Of a DNA stretch of 20,280 bases, positions 14,763 to 20,280 are shown piece after piece. Each line of letters begins with the position of its first letter. Position 1 is the first letter of the stretch. The notes under the pieces were generated by a model. That model did no database searches, had not been told where the DNA came from, and worked only from the letters and a program-made list of their open reading frames with translations. The position numbers were made by a program, and so were the translations under genes. The stretch covers positions 1 to 20,280 of the forward strand of contig DATAAF010000134.1 in NCBI GenBank assembly GCA_036260255.1, written 5' to 3'. This DNA is from DASZJY01 sp036260255 (lineage in GTDB: Bacteria > Actinomycetota > Acidimicrobiia > Acidimicrobiales > AC-14).

Positions 14763-15908
14763 GTGGATGCGCTGCTGGTCGCTCTGGGCATCGCCCTCAT
14801 CCTCGTCGGCCTGGTGGACATGTTCCTGGCCGTCCTCCACCACGACGCCGTCAGCTTCCTGACGCCGAGGCTGTACCGCTGGGCCTGGGTCGCCACCCGC
14901 ACGCTCACCGGGCCGCTCCCCTCGAAGCTGGCGACCGTGCTCCGGGCCCTCGCCGCTCCGTCGATGGTCCTGCTCACGCTGCTGGTATGGCTGGGGACCC
15001 AGGCTCTCGGGTTCGCCCTCGTCTACTACCCGGGCGTCAAGGACGACGGCGCCTTCGTCGTCGAGGGGGTGCGCCGGACGTTCGGCGCGGCCTACACCTA
15101 CTCGGCCGCGACCCTCGCCAGCCTCAGCCTGGACGGCGTGTCCCCCCGCACGCTCGCCTACCAGGCGCTCGCTGCGGCCGAGACCCTGATCGGCCTGCTG
15201 ATCATCACGCTCACGATCAGCTACATCCTCAACGTGTACCAGGTGCTACAGAGCCAGAACGCCCTGGCCGCCGCCCTCCACAACCAGGCCGAGGACGGCT
15301 CCGATCCCCGCACGATCCTGGCGCCCCACTTCGTCGACGGTCGGCCCCAGGGCCTGTCGACCCACCTCCGGGAGTTCCACCGCAGCCTGGTCGACGAGGC
15401 CGAGGGGCTGCGGCGCTACCCGATCGTCTACTACTTCAAGAGCGGCCGGGCCTACCGGTCGATCCCGTACATCTTCCACATGATCGGCGGTGTCGTCGCC
15501 GCCCTGCGGTGGGGTCTCCCCACCGGCCACGACGCCGCCGGCGACCCCTGGCTCCCCTCGCTGGCCACCGGGTACACGGACGTGATGCGCGAGGTCGGGC
15601 ACCACTTCGTCCCCCACATGGAGCGGGGCGACCAGGACCCCGTGCCGTTCGAGCGCTTCCGGGCCGCCTTGGGCAAGGGTGGCGACGCCGGAGGCGACGA
15701 GCGGCTGGCCGAGTTCATCGCGCTCGACGGCTTCATGCGCGACATCGCCGACGTCGACGAGAAGCCCGATCCGGACGAGGCCTACCGCCGGTACTGCGAG
15801 TGGCTCCCCTTCGCCACCGAGAGCGCCGCCTTCATCTCGGCCATGGCCGCCGACCTGGGCAGGGACATCGGCGACCTCACCGCCGAGCCCGAGAGCGGGG
15901 ACTTCTAG
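14763..15908 (+). CDS. Ion-channel-like membrane protein with atypical pore loop
   Basis: Membrane protein of 381 residues. Helices are seen at about residues 3-25, 62-90 and 132-160. The stretch 103-128 between the last two looks like a two-helix channel pore region: RRTFGAAYTYSAATLASLSLDGVSPRT. Potassium channels have T-V-G-Y-G-D here; this protein has T-L-A-S-L-S-L-D-G, so the potassium filter is missing while the surrounding pattern (Y-x-S-x-x-T, then a D-G-x-x-P, then an Ala/Glu-rich helix AAAETLIGLLIITLTISYIL) is kept. The remaining 220 residues are cytoplasmic, charged and mostly helical, with no domain I recognise. The GTG start at 14763 follows TAGGAAG. It could be a non-potassium channel or a non-conducting relative. 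It converges on the mutase gene with a 19-bp gap. Confidence 0.72.
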   Translation: MDALLVALGIALILVGLVDMFLAVLHHDAVSFLTPRLYRWAWVATRTLTGPLPSKLATVLRALAAPSMVLLTLLVWLGTQALGFALVYYPGVKDDGAFVVEGVRRTFGAAYTYSAATLASLSLDGVSPRTLAYQALAAAETLIGLLIITLTISYILNVYQVLQSQNALAAALHNQAEDGSDPRTILAPHFVDGRPQGLSTHLREFHRSLVDEAEGLRRYPIVYYFKSGRAYRSIPYIFHMIGGVVAALRWGLPTGHDAAGDPWLPSLATGYTDVMREVGHHFVPHMERGDQDPVPFERFRAALGKGGDAGGDERLAEFIALDGFMRDIADVDEKPDPDEAYRRYCEWLPFATESAAFISAMAADLGRDIGDLTAEPESGDF

Positions 15909-15921
15909 GTCTCGGAACGGC

Positions 15922-15940
15922 CCGCCCTCACCCGGGGCGG
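15922..15940. terminator. Possible bidirectional hairpin between convergent genes
   Basis: CCGCCC and GGGCGG form a 6-bp stem with a 7-nt loop spanning the 19-bp gap between the channel-like gene and the end of the mutase gene. There is no T-run on either side. Confidence 0.28.
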
Positions 15941-17478
15941 TGCTCGCCGAACACGCGCCGCAGGGAGTCGCTCACCTCGCCCAGCGTCGCCCCCCGGCGG
16001 AGGGCCTCTCCCATGGGCTCGAGCACGTTGGCGGTGCCCCGGGCGGCCGCCTCCACGTCGGCCAGGGCGGCGACGACGGCGCCGTTGTCGCGGCCGGCCC
16101 GCCACGCCGAGAGCCGGGCGGCCCGGTCGTGGGCGAGGGAGGGGTCGACCGGGAACGGCTCGGGAACGATTGCCGGCTCGGCGCCGTCGACGAAGCGGTT
16201 CACGCCGACCACGACCCTCTGGCCCGCCTCGACGGCCCGGGCGTGGGTGTAGGCGGCCGCCTCGATCTCCGCCTGCTGGTAGCCCGCCTCGATGGCGGCC
16301 ACCGCTCCGCCGAGGGCGTCGATGGCCTCGAGTTGGCGCCACGCCTCGGCCTCGACCGCGTCGGTCAACGACTCGACGAACCACGAGCCGCCCAGAGGGT
16401 CGGCGGTGGCGGTGACGCCCGACTCGTGGGCGAGCACCTGTTGGGTCCGCAGGGCGATGCGGGCGGAGCGCTCCGACGGGAGGCCCAGCGCCTCGTCGTA
16501 GGCGTTGGTGTGCAGGCTCTGGGTGCCCCCGAGTACCGCCGCCAGCGCCTGGAGGGTCACCCTGACGACGTTGAGCTCGGGCTGCTGGGCGGTGAGGGTC
16601 GAGCCGCACGTCTGGGCGTGGAAGCGGAGGGTGGTGGCCCGAGGGTCGGTGGCGCCGAAGCGCTCGGTCATGAGCCGGTGCCACATGCGGCGCGCCGCCC
16701 GGAACTTGGCCACCTCTTCGAACAGCTCGCTGTGGGCGCCGAAGAAGAACGAGATGCGGGCGCCGACACGGTCGGCGTCCAGACCGGCGTCGACGGCGGC
16801 CCGCACGTAGGCCGCGCCGTGGGCGAGGGTGAAGGCCAGCTCCTGGGTGGCCGTCGCCCCCGCCTCCCGCAGGTGGTAGCCGGAGACGGAGATGGGGTTC
16901 CAGCGGGGCATGTGGCGCTGGCTCCAGGCGATGAGGTCGGTGACCAGGCGCAGGGAGGGGGCGGGTGGATGGATCCACGTGCCCCGGGCCACGTACTCCT
17001 TGAGCGGGTCGTTCTGGACGGTCCCGCCCAGCGCGCCCGGTGGCACCCCCCGCTCCTCGGCGACCAGCCGGTACAGCAGCAGGAGGACGGCGGCGGTGGC
17101 GTTGATCGTCATGGACATCGTCACCCGCTCGAGGGGCACCCCGTCGAGCAGGCGGCGCATGTCGTCCAGCGTGTCGACGGCAACGCCGACCCTCCCGACC
17201 TCTCCCTCGGCCCGGCGGTGGTCGGAGTCGTAGCCCATCTGGGTGGGGAGGTCGAAGGCGCACGAGAGCCCGGTCTGGCCGGCGGCCAGCAGGTAGCGGA
17301 ACCGGGCGTTGGCGGCGTCGGGGCTGCCGAACCCCGAGTACTGCCGCATCGTCCACAGACGGTCGCGGTACATCCGTGGGTGGATGCCCCTCGTGTACGG
17401 CGGCCGCCCGGGCGGGTCGGGGCCGTAGAAGGGCCGGACACCGATGCCCGACCCGGTGCGTACCTCCCCGTCGGTCAC
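15928..17478 (-). CDS. Methylmalonyl-CoA mutase family catalytic (large) subunit
   Basis: Adenosylcobalamin-dependent acyl-CoA mutase, 516 residues from GTG 17478. The whole TIM-barrel catalytic domain is present: WTMRQYSGFG, GLSCAFDLPTQMGYDSD, GEVGRVGVAVDTLDDM, SMTINATAA, GTVQNDPLKEY, ISVSGYHLREAGATA, FHAQTCGSTLTAQQPELN, GGTQSLHTNAYDEAL. There is no C-terminal B12-binding domain, so a separate small subunit must exist; none is in the window. Tyr47 (RQY) and Arg165 (VARGTW), 118 residues apart, match the Tyr89/Arg207 pair of methylmalonyl-CoA mutase. Isobutyryl- and hydroxyisobutyryl-CoA mutases have Phe/Ile and Gln there. This favours a dicarboxylic acyl-CoA substrate such as methylmalonyl- or ethylmalonyl-CoA. 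The frame stays open to 17565, but that would overlap the protease gene. GGAGGAG lies 13 nt before GTG 17478, rather far. Confidence 0.93.
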   Translation of the reverse strand: MTDGEVRTGSGIGVRPFYGPDPPGRPPYTRGIHPRMYRDRLWTMRQYSGFGSPDAANARFRYLLAAGQTGLSCAFDLPTQMGYDSDHRRAEGEVGRVGVAVDTLDDMRRLLDGVPLERVTMSMTINATAAVLLLLYRLVAEERGVPPGALGGTVQNDPLKEYVARGTWIHPPAPSLRLVTDLIAWSQRHMPRWNPISVSGYHLREAGATATQELAFTLAHGAAYVRAAVDAGLDADRVGARISFFFGAHSELFEEVAKFRAARRMWHRLMTERFGATDPRATTLRFHAQTCGSTLTAQQPELNVVRVTLQALAAVLGGTQSLHTNAYDEALGLPSERSARIALRTQQVLAHESGVTATADPLGGSWFVESLTDAVEAEAWRQLEAIDALGGAVAAIEAGYQQAEIEAAAYTHARAVEAGQRVVVGVNRFVDGAEPAIVPEPFPVDPSLAHDRAARLSAWRAGRDNGAVVAALADVEAAARGTANVLEPMGEALRRGATLGEVSDSLRRVFGEHRPG

Positions 17479-17500
17479 CGCGGCCGGGGTGCTCCTCCGG

Positions 17501-18334
17501 CTAGATCCCCAGCGGGAGGCGGTTGCCCGAGAAGGGGACGGTGCCCACGGCCAGCTGGGCGTCAAAGGGACCGTTGGCGTTCAGGTAGGCCAGCGCCATG
17601 TCGAGGTCGGTGACGCCGTTGGTGGCGGGAAGGGGCAGGAGGCCGAGGGTGACGAGGATTCCCAGCGCCCGCCCTCTCGAGTCGAGGAAGGCGCTCCCCG
17701 AGTCACCCGGCAACCCCGGTGTCAGGGTGAGGACGGTGTGGCTCCACCCGCCGCCGTCCGTGCCCAGGCTGATCCCCCTCTTGGGAGCGAGGACGTCGAG
17801 ACCGAGGCGCAGGCTGGAGTTGCCGAAGCCGTACACCTGGCTCCCCAGCGACGAGGTGCCACCGGCGCCTATGGGGCCGCCCCAGTGGGGGACGGACGGG
17901 TTCACCCGGCCCACGTCGGCGGGATCTAGTCGCACCAGGGCGAAGTCGTTGAACGCGCAGGTGTCGGGGTCGTCCTCGTCGAGCTGCTGCATGGTCAGCC
18001 AGGAGCTGTAGGCCAGCACGCCCGGGCGGGTGGCGCCTTCCACGTCGACCGGCGTGCCCAGCGGGAGGGACGGCGATTCGCAGCCGTCGGCGTTGACGGC
18101 GCCTCCCGTGCCGGCGCAGTGGGCGGCCTGGCCGAGATAGACGGTGGACCCCGAGGTGAAGACGAAGTTCGCCGTGCACTGGCCGCCACCAGTGACGGTC
18201 TGCACACCGGGATGGATGGTGGCGCTCGATGCCGGGGCCCACGTGGGCTGGGCCGACGCGACGGAGGTGACGCCTCCGGCGACGAGAAGGGCGGTGGTGA
18301 CGATTCCGAGGAGCCCCAGCCGAGCGGCGCGCAT
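17501..18334 (-). CDS. Secreted trypsin-like serine protease
   Basis: Exported chymotrypsin-fold protease, 277 residues. The signal peptide (MRAARLGLLGIVTTALLVAGGVTSVASA) is likely cut after residue 28. The catalytic triad is complete: His72 in GQAAHC, Asp130 in FNDFALVRL, Ser212 in LPGDSGSAFL. Cys53 and Cys73, and Cys85 and Cys126, could form disulfides. No extra domain follows the protease domain, and no zymogen propeptide is obvious beyond about 20 residues before the TGGGQCTANF strand. The ATG at 18334 has no ribosome site but TACCTT ends 7 nt upstream, suggesting a leaderless mRNA. The mutase gene starts 22 nt after its stop, so cotranscription is possible despite unrelated functions. 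The substrate is unknown. Confidence 0.92.
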   Translation of the reverse strand: MRAARLGLLGIVTTALLVAGGVTSVASAQPTWAPASSATIHPGVQTVTGGGQCTANFVFTSGSTVYLGQAAHCAGTGGAVNADGCESPSLPLGTPVDVEGATRPGVLAYSSWLTMQQLDEDDPDTCAFNDFALVRLDPADVGRVNPSVPHWGGPIGAGGTSSLGSQVYGFGNSSLRLGLDVLAPKRGISLGTDGGGWSHTVLTLTPGLPGDSGSAFLDSRGRALGILVTLGLLPLPATNGVTDLDMALAYLNANGPFDAQLAVGTVPFSGNRLPLGI

Positions 18335-18341
18335 GGCGCCG

Positions 18342-18347
18342 AAGGTA
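18342..18347 (-). promoter_or_regulatory. Probable leaderless -10 element of the protease gene
   Basis: TACCTT fits TAnnnT and lies 7 nt before the ATG at 18334. No ribosome site is present and the -35 is poor. The spacer CGGCGCC is the same as at the binding-protein gene. Confidence 0.42.
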
Positions 18348-18371
18348 CCGCACCTGCAGTTCGCTGTCCGG

Positions 18372-18386
18372 GCGGGCGGCGCCCGC
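18372..18386 (-). terminator. GC hairpin after the rhodanese-E1 gene
   Basis: GCGGGC and GCCCGC form a perfect 6-bp stem with a 3-nt loop, 15 nt past the stop at 18402. No T-run follows. It precedes the protease promoter. Confidence 0.35.
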
Positions 18387-18401
18387 GGCGGTCGGGGCCG
18401 C

Positions 18402-19574
18402 TCAGGCGGTGCGGGGGTGGGGCATGCAGAGCTCGTCGTACTCGGCGATGACGATCTCGCCAGCGTCCGGTCCGCAGGCCGGGCACTCCGGGTCCCGGCT
18501 CACCCTGAAGGTGCGGAACGACTCCTCGAGGGCGTCGTAGGCCAGCAGCCGGCCGACGAGGGGGTCGCCGAGCCCGAGCACCAGCTTGATCGCCTCCATC
18601 GCCTGGATCGAGCCGACGATGCCCGGGAGCACGCCGAGGACGCCGGCCTCGGCGCAGGACGGGGCCAGCTCGGCCGGCGGCGGCTCGGGCACCAGGCACC
18701 GGTAGCACGGGCCCACGTAGGGGTGGAAGACGGTGACCTGGCCCTCGAAGCGGAAGATCGAGCCGTGGACGACGGGGATGCGCTTGAGGAGCGACGCGTC
18801 GTTGACCAGGTAGCGGGTGGGGAAGTTGTCGGTGCCGTCGACGATCACGTCGTAGCCGTCGATGATGTCGAGGACGTTGTCGGCCCCCAGCCGCACGTCG
18901 TAGGTGACGACGTCGACGTCGGGGTTGAGGGCGGTGAGGGTCTTCTTGGCCGAGTCGACCTTGCGCTCGCCCACCCGGTCGAGGTTGTGCAGGATCTGGC
19001 GCTGCAGGTTGGACTCGTCGACCACGTCCATGTCGATGACGCCGATCGTGCCCACCCCCGCCGCCGCCAGGTACAGGGCGGCGGGCGAGCCGAGGCCCCC
19101 GGCGCCGAGCAGGAGCGCCTTGGCGTCGAGGAGCTTCTGCTGGCCATCGTCGCCCACCTCGGGGAGGAGGAGGTGACGGTGGTAGCGGTTGCGCTGGTCG
19201 GGCGTCAGCGTGCGCGGCGTGCTCCAGGCCCGGTCTTCGTTCTTCCACTTGTTGAAGCCGCCGGCCATGGAGACCACGTCGGTGTAGCCCAGCTCGCCGA
19301 GCGTGCGGGCGGCGAACGCCGAGCGGGTGCCGCCGGCGCAGTAGATGAGAACGGGGGCGTTGCGGTCGGGCGCCTTGTTCTCGATCTGGCTCTCCAGGAA
19401 CCCCCGGGGGATGTGGACCGCACCGGGAAGGGCGCCCTGCTCGTACTCGTCGGCCTCCCGGACGTCGAGGACCATGGTGTCGGGCTTCTGGGCGAGGAGG
19501 CGCTGGGCCGCCTCGGTGTCGACCTCACGGATCTCGGCCTTGGCCGCGGCCAGCAGGTCTCGGAAGGTGGGCAT
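18402..19574 (-). CDS. moeB: Rhodanese-E1 fusion: MoeB/ThiF-type sulfur-carrier adenylyltransferase
   Basis: Cytoplasmic two-domain enzyme, 390 residues. Residues about 15-110 are a rhodanese domain with DVREADEYEQGALPGAVHIP and the active Cys79 in IYCAGGTRS. Residues about 125-390 are an E1-like domain: RYHRHLLLPEVG, nucleotide loop GAGGLGSPAA from Gly157, DMDVVDESNLQRQ, DGTDNFPTRYLVND, and a conserved Cys307 in SCAEAGVLG. Zinc-type Cys pairs are CYRC and CPAC. It would adenylate the C-terminal Gly of a MoaD/ThiS-like carrier, and the rhodanese part would hand over sulfur. This serves molybdopterin, thiamine, cysteine or tRNA thiolation. Rhodanese-first is the reverse of the MoeZ/MOCS3 order. 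No carrier protein gene is nearby, so the pathway is undecided. The ATG at 19574 has only GAGG about 10 nt upstream. Confidence 0.9.
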   Translation of the reverse strand: MPTFRDLLAAAKAEIREVDTEAAQRLLAQKPDTMVLDVREADEYEQGALPGAVHIPRGFLESQIENKAPDRNAPVLIYCAGGTRSAFAARTLGELGYTDVVSMAGGFNKWKNEDRAWSTPRTLTPDQRNRYHRHLLLPEVGDDGQQKLLDAKALLLGAGGLGSPAALYLAAAGVGTIGVIDMDVVDESNLQRQILHNLDRVGERKVDSAKKTLTALNPDVDVVTYDVRLGADNVLDIIDGYDVIVDGTDNFPTRYLVNDASLLKRIPVVHGSIFRFEGQVTVFHPYVGPCYRCLVPEPPPAELAPSCAEAGVLGVLPGIVGSIQAMEAIKLVLGLGDPLVGRLLAYDALEESFRTFRVSRDPECPACGPDAGEIVIAEYDELCMPHPRTA

Positions 19575-19613
19575 GCGATCACGTCCTCGGCGTAGGGCTG
19601 CTCCTTCTCAAAA

Positions 19614-19619
19614 ACCCTA
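19614..19619 (-). promoter_or_regulatory. Weak candidate -10 of the rhodanese-E1 gene
   Basis: TAGGGT fits TAnnnT in a short AT-richer stretch, with a transcript start near 19607 and a leader of about 33 nt that contains AAGGAG. No -35 is evident. Confidence 0.22.
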
Positions 19620-19653
19620 GTCCGGAGGTCGACATTCCCCGACCGGCGGCGGC

Positions 19654-20280
19654 TCAGGGGACCTGGAAGAGCCCTTCGCAGGCCACCCCGCTGTCGAGGC
19701 CGGTGCCGCCGAGGCACTGGTCGATGTTGGCGCCGCCGTCGAGGCTGTCGTCGCCGGCGCCGCCCGCCAGCCGGTCGTTGCCCGTGCCGCCGGAGAGGGC
19801 GTCGTTCCCGTTGTCGCCCGACAGGAGGTCGTTGCCGGCGTCGCCGAGGAGGACGTCGTTCCCGTCGCCGCCGAAGACCCGGTCGGTGCCGTCGCCGCCG
19901 CAGATCACGTCGTCACCGCCGAGGCCCCGGATCAGGTCGGTGCCGCCGCCGCCCTGGATGACGTCGGCGCCGGCGGTGCCGAAGATCACGTCGTTCCCGG
20001 ACGTGCCGACGATCGTCGGCGTCCGGCCGCCACAGGTGCCCGGCGGAGCGGGTGCCGTGGTCGTCGTCGTGGTCGGGGGCCGGGTGGTCGTGGTGGGCGC
20101 CACCGTGGTCGTGGGCGCGACCGTCGTGGTCGGCGCCACCGTGGTGGTCGGCGCCACCGTGGTGGTCGGCGCCACCGTGGTGGTCGGCGCCACCGTGGTC
20201 GTCGGCGCCACCGTGGTCGTCGGCGCCACCGTGGTCGTCGGCGCCACCGTGGTCGTGGGTGCAACCGTCGTGGTGGGCGC
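19654..20280 (-). CDS. RTX-type calcium-binding repeat protein (N-terminus outside window)
   Basis: C-terminal 208 codons of a probably secreted protein; the frame is open through 20280, so the real start and any signal peptide lie outside. The visible part begins with about eleven copies of the hexapeptide V-A-P-T-T-T, then a Thr/Pro-rich stretch ending TAPAPPGTCGG. From about 20007 to 19675 it has tandem nonapeptides of the form G-G-x-G-x-D-x-U-x, such as GTSGNDVIF, GGDGNDVLL, GDAGNDLLS, GGTGNDRLA and GGAGDDSLD. This is the calcium-binding parallel beta-roll of hemolysin-type proteins. It ends DQCLGGTGLDSGVACEG, where two Cys may close the roll. The Thr-rich linker is probably an extended, perhaps glycosylated, wall-spanning stalk. 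Any catalytic domain would be further upstream. Confidence 0.88.
   Translation of the reverse strand, partial: APTTTVAPTTTVAPTTTVAPTTTVAPTTTVAPTTTVAPTTTVAPTTTVAPTTTVAPTTTVAPTTTTRPPTTTTTTAPAPPGTCGGRTPTIVGTSGNDVIFGTAGADVIQGGGGTDLIRGLGGDDVICGGDGTDRVFGGDGNDVLLGDAGNDLLSGDNGNDALSGGTGNDRLAGGAGDDSLDGGANIDQCLGGTGLDSGVACEGLFQVP
19675..20007 (-). repeat. RTX nonapeptide repeat array
   Basis: About a dozen 27-bp units encode glycine/aspartate nonapeptides in the RTX protein. The units are diverged at DNA level; the periodic G-G-x-G-x-D pattern is clear in the translation. Confidence 0.8.
20086..20280 (-). repeat. 18-bp tandem repeat encoding V-A-P-T-T-T
   Basis: About eleven in-frame copies of an 18-bp unit fill the right end of the window. 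On the plus strand the unit reads approximately ggcgccaccgtggtggtc. Copies differ mainly at third codon positions; several adjacent copies are identical, and those nearest the edges vary more. The array continues past the window edge, so its full length is unknown. Confidence 0.85.

Noticed and set aside
17479..17565. Upstream extension of the mutase reading frame
   Set aside because: It would overlap the end of the protease gene. The extra residues (Ser/Arg/Pro-rich) do not look like the mutase N-terminus, and GTG 17478 fits the gene boundary.
20086..20280. CRISPR array
   Set aside because: The repeats are contiguous, 18 bp, in frame and coding for V-A-P-T-T-T; there are no spacers.

Overview
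The window is very GC-rich and densely coded. Several traits suggest an actinobacterium, most likely of the Acidimicrobiia or a close lineage: a lipoprotein starting A-A-G-C-G-D-D-D-D, a secreted protein with a long Val-Ala-Pro-Thr-Thr-Thr linker, TAnnnT -10 elements and GTG/TTG starts. The lineage is inferred from style, not proven. I see no mobile element, CRISPR array, tRNA or rRNA.

Layout. Positions 1-5258 are read on the minus strand: a truncated EamA-type transporter at the left edge, a two-gene FtsX/LolD-type ABC exporter with a good promoter, and a SufR-like HTH regulator with cysteines. A 231-bp divergent promoter region follows. Positions 5490-11525 form a compact plus-strand operon: agmatinase, an MFS transporter fused to a cyclic-nucleotide-binding domain, a PLP decarboxylase fused to a second such domain, and homospermidine synthase. 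The genes overlap or nearly touch (3-nt gap, 8-nt overlap, 4-nt ATGA overlap). Positions 11551-14645 (minus) hold an 85-residue unknown protein, a TPR-like protein, an amino-acid ABC permease with its binding lipoprotein (no ATPase), and a 57-residue secreted peptide. A divergent plus gene (14763-15908) encodes a channel-like membrane protein with an aberrant pore loop. Positions 15928-20280 (minus) hold a methylmalonyl-CoA mutase-type catalytic subunit, a secreted trypsin-like protease, a rhodanese-E1 (MoeB/ThiF-type) fusion, and the C-terminal part of an RTX calcium-binding protein that runs off the right edge.

How the genes fit together. The most interesting unit is the polyamine operon. 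Agmatinase makes putrescine and homospermidine synthase condenses it to homospermidine. The decarboxylase could supply a diamine or agmatine, and the transporter could move the product or precursor. Both the decarboxylase and the transporter carry a cyclic-nucleotide-binding domain with the FGE and R-x-A-T phosphate-cassette residues. This suggests that supply and transport of a polyamine are both controlled after translation by a cyclic nucleotide. That control is inference; the domain architecture is read directly from the sequence.
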